Assembly: GCF_052857255.1 (NCBI RefSeq)
Contig: NC_135505.1
Span: 40,137,864 to 40,201,863, forward strand
Direction of reading: 5' to 3'
Length of the DNA stretch: 64,000 bases
Source of the DNA: Amblyomma americanum
Lineage: Eukaryota > Arthropoda > Arachnida > Ixodida > Ixodidae
The notes below the pieces were generated by a model. That model had not been told where the DNA came from. It did not search any database and was given only the letters and a program-made list of their open reading frames with translations. The translations under genes were made by a program, and so were the position numbers. Shown piece by piece: positions 34,975 to 45,470 of this stretch (positions are counted from its first letter, which is position 1; each line of letters begins with the position of its first letter).

Positions 34975-37614
34975 ACAAGGCAGCGCAATGTTAGTGGCAA
35001 ACAGCGTCGAATCTGTTAGAACCGTCTGTCCGACAATCTTCGCAGCCGTAGTGATAAAAACCACTTTTCTTCGGGCATGAAGCGTTCAGGCAGCCAATGT
35101 CATGCCTCGTTAACAGGAAGACCTGGGTCAGCAGATTTAATCTTGTGAATCGCAGCACCGACATTTCGCTGGTTCCACGCATCTGAGGTCGCTGTGACCC
35201 CAGCCGGACTTCGTAGTCGCCAGTCCACCACACCCACCGACAAGGCTGCACGATGTTATTGGCAAGCAGCGTCGGATCCGTCAGAACCGTCCGTCGAGCA
35301 ATCGTCGCAGCCGTAGTGATCAAAATCAATTTTTTCCGGGAATGAAGCGCTTAGGCAGCCACTTTAATGCCTCGTTAACAGGAAGGACTGGATCAGCATA
35401 AATATTCGTGTAAATCGTAGCACCGACATTTCGCTGGTTCCACGCTCCGATGTCGCTGTGACCCCAGCCGGAATTCGTAGTCGCCAGTTCACCACAGCCA
35501 CCGACAAGGCAGCACAATGTTATTGACAATCGGCGTCTAATCTGTCAGAACCGTCTGTTGGGCAATCTTCGTAGCGTTAGTGATGAAAACCACTTTTCTT
35601 CGGGAATTAAGCGTTCAGGCATCCACGGTCATGCCTGGTTAGCAGGATTATCTAGGTCAACAGAAGTAATCGTGTGAATCGCTGGAACGAAATTTTGCTG
35701 GTTCCACGCTCCGATATTTGCTGAGAAGAGAGCCGGTCCTTGTAGTCGCCAGTCCAGCACAAATACCGACAGCGCAGCATAATGTTAGTGGCAATCAGTT
35801 TCGAATCTGTCAGAAGCCTGTTGGGCAATCTTCGCAGCAGTAGTGATGAAAATAACTTTTTTCGGGAATGAAGCCCTCAGGCAGCCACTGTCATAACTTG
35901 TTAACAGGAAGGCCTGGGTCAGCAGATGTAATCGTGTGAATCGCAGCGCCGAAATTTCGCTGGTTCTACGCATCCGATGTCGCTGTGATGCCAGCCGGAC
36001 TTCGTAGTCGCCAGTCGACCACACCCACCGACAAGGCACCACAATGTTAGTGAAAAACGGCGTCGAAACTGTCAGAACCGTCTGTCGGACAATCTTCGCA
36101 GCCGTAGTGATGAAAACCAATTTTCTTCGGGAATGAAGCGTTCAGACATCCACGGTGATGCCTGATCAGCACGATGACCTGGGTCAACAGAGGTAGTCGT
36201 GTGAATCGCAGCGCCGACATTTCGCTGGTTCCACGCTCTGATGTCGCTGTGACACCAGCCGGACTTTGTAGTCCCCAGTTCACCACAGCCACCGACAAGG
36301 CAGCACAATGTTAGTGACAATAAGCGTCGAATCCGTCAGAACCGTCTGTCGGGCAATCTTCGATGCGGTAGTGATGAAAATTACTTTTCTTCAGGAATGA
36401 AGCGCTTAGGCAGCCACTTTTATGCCTCGTTAACAGTAAGACCTGGGTCAGCAGATGTAATCGTGTAAATCGCAGGACCGACATTTGGCTGGTTCCACGC
36501 TCCGATGTCGCTGTGACGCCAGCCGCACTTTGTACTCGCCAGTGCACCAAACCCACCGACAAGGCAGCGCAATGTTAGTGGCAAACAGCGGCGAATCTGT
36601 TAGAACCGTCTGTCCGACAATCTTCGCAGCCGTAGTGATAAAAACCACTTTTATTCGGGAATGAAGCGTTCAGGCAGCCAATGTCATGCCTCGTTAACAG
36701 GAAGACCTGGGTCAGCAGATTTAATCTTGTGAATTGCAGCACCGACATTTCGCTGGTTCCACGCATCCGATGTCGGTGTGACGCCAGCCGGATTTTGTAG
36801 TCGCCAGTCCACCGCACCCACCGACTCGGTTGCACGATGTTAGTGGCAAGCAGCGTCGGATTCGTCAGAACCGTCCGTCGGGCAATCTTCGCAGCCGTAG
36901 TGATCAAAATAACTTTTTCCGGGAATGAAGCGTTCAGGAATCCACGGTCATGCCTGGTTAGCAGGATTATCTAGGTCAACAGAAGTAATCGTGTGAATCG
37001 CTGGAACGAAATTCCGCTGGTTCCACGCTCCGATGTTTGCTGTGACGAGAGCCGGTCTTTGTAGTCGCCAGTCCAGCACACATACCGACAGAGCAGCATA
37101 ATGTAAGTGGAAATCAGCTTCGAATCTGTCAGAACACTGTCGGGCAATCTTCGCAGCCGTAGTGATGAAAATAACTTTTTTTCGGGAATGAAGCCCTCAG
37201 GCAGCCACTGTGATAACTAGTTAACAGGAAGGCTTGGGTCAGCAGATGTAATCGTGTGAATCGCAGCGCCGACATTTCGCTGGTTCTACGCATCCGATGT
37301 CGCTGTGATGCCAACCGGACTTTCTAGTCGTTAGCCCACCATACCCACCGAGAAGACAGCACAATGTTAGTGTCAAGCAGCGCCGAATCTGTCAGAACAG
37401 TTTGTCGGACAAACTTCGCAGCCGTAGTGATGAAATCCACTTTTCTTCGCGCATGAAGCTTTCAGGCAGCCACTGTCATGCCTCGTTAACAGGAAGGCCT
37501 GGGTCAGCAGATTTAATCGTGTAAATCGCAGGACCAACATTTCGCTGGTTCCACGCTCCGATGTCGCTGTGACGCCAGCCGCACTTTGTAGTCGCCAGTG
37601 CACCGAACCCGCCG
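34975..37614. repeat. 10-monomer satellite block, tandem copy A
   Basis: A 2640-bp block (10 monomers) followed by a related copy from 37615. Positions 34975-35470 match 37615-38110 at offset 2640. Positions 36010-37552 match 38918-40460 at offset 2908 (11 monomers). The middle parts differ, and copy B holds one more unit. Confidence 0.82.
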
Positions 37615-40460
37615 ACAAGGCAGCGCAATGTTAGTGGCAAACAGCGTCGAATCTGTTAGAACCGTCTGTCCGGCAATCTTCGCAGCCGTAGTGATAAAAA
37701 CCACTTTTCTTCGGGCATGAATCGTTCAGGCAGCCAATGTCATGCCTCGTTAACAGGAAGACCTGGGTCAGCAGATTTAATCTTGTGAATCGCAGCACCG
37801 ACATTTCGCTGGTTCCACGCATCTGATGTCGCTGTGACCCCAGCCGGACTTCGTAGTCGCCAGTCCACCACACCCACCGACAAGGCTGCACGATGTTATT
37901 GGCAAGCAGCGTCGGATCCGTCAGAACCGTCCGTCGAGCAATCGTCGCAGCCGTAGTGATCAAAATCAATTTTTTCCGGGAATGAAGCGCTTAGGCAGCC
38001 ACTTTTGTGCCTCGTTAACAGGAAGGACTGGATCAGCATAAATATTCGTGTAAATCGTAGCACCGACATTTCGCTGGTTCCACGCTCCGATGTCGCTGTG
38101 ACCCCAGCCGAAATTTGTAGTCGCCAGTTCACCACGCCCACCGACAAGGCAGCACAATGTTAGTGACAATAAGCGTCGAATCCGTCAGAACCGTCAGTCC
38201 AGCAATCTTCGCAGCCGTAGTGATAAAAACCACTTTTCTTCGGGCATGAAGCGTTCAGGCAGCCAATGTCATGCCTCGTTAACAGGAAGACCTGGGTCAG
38301 CAGATTTAATCTTGTAAATCGCAGCACCGACATTTCGCTGGTTCCATGCATCCGATGTCGGTGTGACGCCAGCCGGATTTTGTAGTCGCCAGTCCACCGC
38401 ACCCACCGACTCGGTTGCACGAAGTAAGGGACAAGCAGCGTCGGATCCGTCAGAACCGTCCGTCGGGCAATCTTCGCAGCGTTAGTGATGAAAACCACAT
38501 TTCTTCGGGATAGAAGCTTTCAGGCATCCACGGTCATGCCTGGTTAGCAGGATTATCTAGGTAAACAGAAGTAATCGTGTGAATCGCTGGAACGAAATTT
38601 CGCTGGTTCCACGCTCCAAAGTTTGCTGTGGCGAAAGCCGGTCTTTGTAGTCGCCACTCCAGCACACACACCGACAGCACAGCATAATGTTAGTGGCAAT
38701 CAGCTTCGAATCTGTCAGAACCCTGTCGGGCAATCTTCGCAGCCGTAGTGATGAAAATAACTTTTTTTTTCGGGAATGAAGCCCTCAGGCATCCACGTTC
38801 ATAACTCGTTAACAGGAAAGCCTGGGTCAGCAGATGTAATCGTGTGAATCGCAGCGCCGACATTTCGCTTGTTCTACGCATCCGATGTCGCTGTGACGCC
38901 AGGCGAACTTCGTAGTCGCCAGTCGACCACACCCACCGACAAGGCACCACAATGTTAGTGAAAAACAGCGTCGAAACTGTCAGAACCGTCTGTCGGACAA
39001 TCTTCGCAGCCGTAGTGATGAAAACCACTTTTCTTCGGGAATGAAGCGTTCAGACATCCACGGTGATGCCTGATCAGCACGATGACCTGGGTCAACAGAG
39101 GTAGTCGTGTGAATCGCAGCGCCGGCATTTCGCTGGTTCCACGCTCTGATGTCGCTGTGACACCAGCCGGACTTTGTAGTCGCCAGTTCACCACAGCCAC
39201 CGACAAGGCAGCACAATGTTAGTGACAATAAGCGTCGAATCCGTGAGAACCGTCTGTCGGGCAATCTTCGATGCGGTAGTGATGAAAATCACTTTTCTTC
39301 AGGAATGAAGCGCTTAGGCAGCCACTTTTATGCCTCGTTAACAGTAAGACCTGGGTCAGCAGATGTAATCGTGTAAATCGCAGCGCCGACATTTCGCTGG
39401 TTCCACGCTCTGATGTCGCTGTGACACCAGCCGGACTTTGTAGTCGCCAGTTCACCAAACCCACCGACAAGGCAGCGCAATGTTAGTGGCAAACAGCGTC
39501 GAATCTGTTAGAACCGTCTGTCCGACAATCTTCGCAGCCGTAGTGATAAAAACCACTTTTCCTCTGGAATGAAGCGTTCAGGCAGCCAATGTCATGCCTC
39601 GTTAACAGGAGGACCTGGGTCAGCAGATTTAATCTTGTGAATCGCTGCACCGACATTTCGCTGGTTCCATGCATCCGATGTTGGTGTGACGCCAGACGGA
39701 TTTTGTAGTCGCCTGTCCACCGCACCCACCGACTCGGTTGCACGATGTTTGTGGCAAGCAACGTCGAATTCGTCAGAACCGTCCGTCGGGCAATCTTCGC
39801 AGCCGTAGTGATCAAAATAACTTTTTCCGGGAATGAAGCGTTCAGGAATCCACGGTCATGCCTGGTTAGCAGGATTATCTAGGTCAACAGAAGTAATCGT
39901 GTGAATCGCTGGAACGAAATTCCGCTGGTTCCACGCTCCGATGTTTGCTGTGACGAGAGCCGGTCTTTGTAGTCGCCAGTCCAGCACACATACCGACAGA
40001 GCAGCATAATGTAAGTGGCAATCAGCTTCGAATCTGTCAGAACCCTGTCGGGCAATCTTCGCAGCCGTAGTGATGAAAATAACTTTTTTTCGGGAATGAA
40101 GCCCTCAGGCAGCCACTGTGATAACTAGTTAACAGGAAGGCTTGGGTCAGCAGATGTAATCGTGTGAATCGCAGCGCCGACATTTCGCTGGTTCTACGCA
40201 TCCGATGTCGCTGTGATGCCAGCCGGACTTTCTAGTCGTTAGCCCACCATACCCACCGAGAAGACAGCACAATGTTAGTGTCAAGCAGCGCCGAATCTGT
40301 CAGAACAGTTTGTCGGACAAACTTCGCAGCCGTAGTGATGAAATCCACTTTTCTTCGGGCATGAAGCTTTCAGGCAGCCACTGTCATGCCTCGTTAACAG
40401 GAAGGCCTGGGTCAGCAGATTTAATCGTGTAAATCGCAGGACCAACATTTCGCTGGTTCC
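37615..40460. repeat. 10-monomer satellite block, tandem copy B
   Basis: The second copy of the block starting at 34975. It includes two class B units (38513-38719, 39829-40040) at positions equal to those in copy A (35611-35816, 36926-37130) after allowing for one extra monomer. It ends at about 40460, where GGTTCCACGCATCTG replaces GGTTCCACGCTCCG of copy A. Confidence 0.8.
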
Positions 40461-40932
40461 ACGCATCTGATGTCGGTGTGACGCCAGCCGGATTTTGTAG
40501 TCGCCAGTCCACCGCACCCACCTACTCGGTTCCACGATGTTAGTGGCAAGCAGCGTCGGATTCGTCAGAACCGTCCGTCAGCAATCTTCGCAGCCGTAGT
40601 GATCAAAATAACTTTTTCCGGGAATGAAGCGCTTAGGCAGCCACTTTCATGCCTCGTTAACAGTAAGGCCTGGGACGGCATATATATTCGTGTAAATCGC
40701 AGGACCAACATTTCGCTGGTTCCACGCTCTGATGTCGCTGTGACACCAGCCGCACTTTGTACTCGCCAGTGCACCAAGCCCATCGACAAGGCTGCAGGAT
40801 GTTTGTGGAAAGCAGCGTCGAATCCGTCAGAACCGTCCATCGGACAAACTTCGCAGCCGTAGTGATGAAGTCCACTTTTCTTCGGGAATGGAGCGTTCAG
40901 GCAGCCACAGTCATGCCTCGTTAACAGGAAAT
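40461..40932. repeat. Satellite monomers before the dimer expansion
   Basis: Just under two monomers linking the 10-mer block to the dimer repeats. They contain units related to those at about 24030-24240 (GTTTGTGGAAAGCAGCGTCG) and end with AACAGGAAATCCTGGG at 40925, a variant of the usual AACAGGAAGGCCTGGG. Confidence 0.7.
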
Positions 40933-42519
40933 CCTGGGTCAGCAGAAGTGATTGTGTGAATCGCAGCACTGACATTTCGTTATTTCCACACTCCGATGTC
41001 GCTGCGACGCCAGCAGCACTTTGTAGTCGCCAGTCCACCACACCCACCGACAAGGCAGCGCAATGTTAGTGTCAAGCAGCGCCGAATCTGTCAGAACAGT
41101 TTGTCGAGCAAACTTCGCAGCCGTAGTGGTGAAAACCACTTTTCTTCGGACATGAAGCGTTCACGCAGCCAATGTCATGCCTCGTTAACAGGAAGGACTG
41201 GGCCAGCAGAAGTAATCATGTGAATAGCTGCACCGACATCAAAACTGAATCCATGTTTTGATGTTTACTGTGACGCCAGCCGGACTTCGTAGTCGCTAGC
41301 CCACCACACCCACCGACATAGCAGAATAATGTTAGTTACAATCAGCGTCGAATCTGTCAGCACCATCTGTCGTGTAATCTTCGCAGCCGTAGTGACGAAA
41401 ATTAATTTCTTCAGGAATAAAGTGCTTAGGCAGCCAATTTCATGCCTCGTTAACAGGAAGGCCTGGGTCAGCAGAAGTGATTGTGTGAATCGCAGCACTG
41501 ACATTTCGTTATTTCCACACTCCGATGTCGCTGCGACGCCAGCAGCACTTTGTAGTCGCCAGTCCACCACACCCACCGACAAGGCAGCGCAATGTTAGTG
41601 TCAAGCAGCGCCGAATCTGTCAGAACAGTTTGTCGAGCAAACTTCGCAGCCGTAGTGGTGAAAACCACTTTTCTTCGGACATGAAGCGTTCACGCAGCCA
41701 ATGTCATGCCTCGTTAACAGGAAGGACTGGGCCAGCAGAAGTAATCATGTGAATAGCTGCACCGACATCAAAACTGAATCCATGTTTTGATGTTTACTGT
41801 GACGCCAGCCGGACTTCGTAGTCGCTAGCCCACCACACCCACCGACATAGCAGAATAATGTTAGTTACAATCAGCGTCGAATCTGTCAGCACCATCTGTC
41901 GTGTAATCTTCGCAGCCGTAGTGACGAAAATTAATTTCTTCAGGAATAAAGTGCTTAGGCAGCCAATTTCATGCCTCGTTAACAGGAAGGCCTGGGTCAG
42001 CAGAAGTGATTGTGTGAATCGCAGCACTGACATTTCGTTATTTCCACACTCCGATGTCGCTGCGACGCCAGCAGCACATTGTAGTCGCCAGTCCACCACA
42101 CCCACCGACAAGGCAGCGCAATGTTAGTGTCAAGCAGCGCCGAATCTGTCAGAACAGTTTGTCGAGCAAACTTCGCAGCCGTAGTGGTGAAAACCACTTT
42201 TCTTCGGACATGAAGCGTTCACGCAGCCAATGTCATGCCTCGTTAACAGGAAGGACTGGGCCAGCAGAAGTAATCATGTGAATAGCTGCACCGACATCAA
42301 AACTGAATCCATGTTTTGATGTTTACTGTGACGCCAGCCGGACTTCGTAGTCGCTAGCCCACCACACCCACCGACATAGCAGAATAATGTTAGTTACAAT
42401 CAGCGTCGAATCTGTCAGCACCATCTGTCGTGTAATCTTCGCAGCCGTAGTGACGAAAATTAATTTCTTCAGGAATAAAGTGCTTAGGCAGCCAATTTCA
42501 TGCCTCGTTAACAGGAAGG
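40933..42519. repeat. Dimer repeated three times, nearly identical (period 529 bp)
   Basis: Three head-to-tail copies of a two-monomer unit: 40933-41461, 41462-41990 and 41991-42519. By eye, copies one and two show no difference and copy three has one substitution (T to A at 42078, GCAGCACATTG for GCAGCACTTTG). Each copy joins a class D unit (TTCGTTATTTCCACAC) to a class E unit (ACATCAAAACTGAATCC, TTAATTTCTTCAGGAATAAA). A related dimer lies at about 26130-26660. This is the youngest expansion visible in the window. Confidence 0.93.
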
Positions 42520-44389
42520 CCTGGGTCAGCATATATAATCGTGAGAATTGCAGCACCGACATTTCGCTGGTTCCACGCTCCGATGTCGCTGTGACGCCAG
42601 CCGCACTTTATAGTCGCCAGTCAACCACACAAACAGACAAGGCAGCACAATGATAGTAAGAAACAGCGTCGAAGCTGTCAGAACCGTCTGTCGGACAATC
42701 TTCGCAGCCGTTGTGATGAAAACCACTTTCCTTCGGGAAGGAAGCGTGCAGACATCCACGGTCATGCCTGGTCAGCACGATGGCCTGGGTCAACAGAGGT
42801 AGTCGTGTGAATCGCAGTGCCTACATTTCGCTGGTTCCACGCTCTGATGTCGCTGTGACACTAGCCGGACCTTGTAGTCGCCAGTGCACAACACTCCCCG
42901 ACGAGGCTGCACAATGTTAGTGTCAAGCAGCATCGAATCCGTAAGAACCGTCTGTCGGCGAATTTTCGCACCCGTAGTGAAGAAAACTGCTTTACTTCGA
43001 GAATGAAGCGTTCAGGCAGCCACAGGAAGGCCTGGGTCAGCAGAAATAATTGTGTGAATCGCCGCACCAACATTTCACTGGTTCCATGCTCTGATGTTTG
43101 CTGTGACGCCAGCCGGACTTCGTAGTCGCCAGTCCACCAAACCCACCGACAAGGCAGCACAATGTTAGTGACAAACAGCGTCGAACCTGTCAGAACCGTC
43201 TGTCGGACAATCTTCGCAGCCGTAGTGATGAAAACCACTTTTCATCGGGAATGAAGCGTTCAGACATCCACGGTGATGCCTGGTCAGCACGATGACCTGG
43301 GTCAACAGAGGTAATCGTGTGAATCGCAGCGCCGACATTTCGCTGGTTCTACGCTCTAATGTCGCTGTGACACCAGCCGGACTTTGTAGTCGCAAGTCCA
43401 CCACACTCCCCGATGGGGCTGCACAATATTAGTGTCAAGCAGCATCGAATCCGTCAGAACCGTCTGTCGGGAAATCTTTGCAACCGTAGTGAAGAAAACT
43501 GCTTTACTTCGAGAATGAAGCATTCAGGCAGCCACTGTCATGTCTCAATAACAGGAAGGCCTGGGTAAGCAGAAATAATCCTCTGAATTGCCGCATAGAC
43601 ATTTCTCTGGTTCCAAGCTCCGATGTTTGCTGTGACACCAGCCGGATTTCGTAGTCGCCAGTCCACCACACCCACCGACAAGGCAGCACAATGTTAGTGA
43701 CACTCAGCGTCGGATCCGTCAGAACCGTCCGTCGGGCAATCTTCGCAGCCGTAGTGATCAAAATAACTTTTTCCGGGAATGATGCGCTTAGGCAGCCACT
43801 TTTATGCCTCGTTAACAGTGAGGCCTGGGTCAGCAGCTGTAATCGAGTAATCGCAGCACCGACATTTCGCTGGTTCCACGCATCCGATGTCGGTGTGACG
43901 CCTGCCGGATTTTGTAGTCGCCAGTCCACCGCACCCACCGACAAGGCAGCGCAATGTTAGTGGCAAACAGCGTCGAATCTGTTAGAACCGTCTGTCCGGC
44001 AATCTTCGCAGCCGTAGTGATAAAAACCACTTTTCTACGGGCATGAAGCGTTCAGGCAGCCAATGTCATGCCTCGTTAACAGGAAGACCTGGATCAGCAG
44101 ATTTAATCTTGTGAATCGCAGCACCGACATTTCGCTGGTTCTGCGCATTCGATGTCGCTGTGACCCCATCCGGACTTTCTAGTCGTAGTCCACCACACCC
44201 ACCGACAAGGCAGCACAATGTTAGTGTCAAGCAGCGCCGAATCCGTCAGAACAGTTTGTCGGACAAAATTCGCAGCCGTAGTGATGAAAACCACTTTTCT
44301 TCGGGCATGAAGCTTTCAGGCAGCCACTGTCATGCCTCGTCAACAGGGAGGCCTGGGTCAGCATATATATTCGTGTGAATTGCAGCACC
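42520..44389. repeat. Satellite monomers of mixed class
   Basis: About seven monomers. The left end resembles 14270-14640 (class E exit, then TGAAAACCACTTTCCTTCGG). Class C units with GTAGTGAAGAAAACTGC lie near 42975 and 43490. One unit at 43018 lacks about 17 bp: GGCAGCCACAGGAAGG reads where other units have the CTGTCATGTCTCAATAA stretch between. The end resembles 35000-35200. Confidence 0.7.
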
Positions 44390-45470
44390 GAGATTTCGCT
44401 GGTTCCACGCTCCGAAGTCGCTGTGACGCCAGCCGCACTTTATAGTCGCCAGTCAACCACACCCACCGACAAGGCAGCACAATGATAGTGAGGAACAGCG
44501 TCGAAGCTGTCAAAACCGTCTGTCAGACAATCTTTGCAGTCGTTGTGATGAAAACCACTTTCCTTCGGGAACGAAGCGTGCAAACATCCACGGTCATGCC
44601 TGGTCAGCACGATGGCCTCGGTCAACAGAGCTAATCGTGTGAATCGCAGTGCCGACATTTCGCTGCTTCCACGCTCTGATGTCGCTGTGACACCAGCCGG
44701 ACCTTGTAGTCGCCAGTCCACCACACTCCCCGACGAGGCTGCACAATGTTATTGTCAAGCAGCATCGAAGAACCGTCTGTCGGGCAATCTTCGCACCGTA
44801 GTGAAGAAAACTGCTTTACTTCGAGAATGAAGCGCTTAGGCAGCCACGTTCATTCCTCGTTAACAGTAAGGCCTGGGTCAGCAGATGTAATCGTGTAAAT
44901 CGCAGGACCGACATTTGCCTGGTTCCACGCTTCGATGTCGCTGTGACGTCAGCCGCACTTTGTACTCGCCAGTGCACCAAACCCACCGACAAGGCAGCGC
45001 AATGTTAGTGGCAAACAGCGTCGAATCTGTTAGAACCGTCTGTCCGGCAATCTCGCAGCCGTAGTGATGAAAACCACTTTTCTTCGGGCATGAAGCGTTC
45101 AGGCAGCCAATGTCATGCCTCGTTAACAGGAAGACCTTGGTCAGCAGATTTAATCTTGTGAATCGCAGCACCGACATTTCGCTGGTTCCACGCATCCGAT
45201 GTCGGTGTGACGCCAGCCGGAGTTTGTAGTCGCCAGTCGACCGCACCCACCGACTCGGTTGCACGAAGTTAGTGGCAAGCAGCGTCGGATCCGTCAGAAC
45301 CGTCCGTCGGGCAATCTTCGCAGCCCTAGTGATCAAAATAACTTTTTCCGGGAATGAAGCGCTTAGGCAGCCACATTCAAGCCTCGTTAGCAGTAAGGCC
45401 TGGGAAAGCATATATAATCATGTGAATCGCAGCACCGACATTTCGCTGGTTCTACGCATCCGATGTCGCT
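44390..45470. repeat. Four-monomer block repeated at 48302-49395
   Basis: Matches run at an offset of 3912 bp, becoming 3920 after a small deletion here (CAGCATCGAAGAACC at 44761 where the right copy has CAGCATCGAATCCGTAAG). The offset is about 15 monomers minus some 40 bp. The shortfall is largely explained by the 22-bp deletion found in two monomers of this region. Confidence 0.78.

Larger units (their letters stand above)
14031..42487. repeat. Class E monomers (nine scattered copies)
   Basis: A divergent monomer class in which the usual TTCGCTGGTTCC core is replaced by ACATCAAAACTGAATCC and the T-tract region reads TTAATTTCTTCAGGAATAAA. Approximate spans are 14031-14228, 21163-21360, 24585-24780, 26431-26630, 29342-29537, 32250-32447, 41232-41430, 41761-41958 and 42290-42487. 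It is the only common class lacking the otherwise best conserved core. Units at about 52000 and 53840 have a related ACATCACACTGG core. Confidence 0.82.

Noticed and set aside
40933..42519. Calling the three identical dimers an assembly error
   Set aside because: Possible, but one substitution separates copy three from the others and a diverged relative exists at 26.1 kb, so I kept it as real pending read support.
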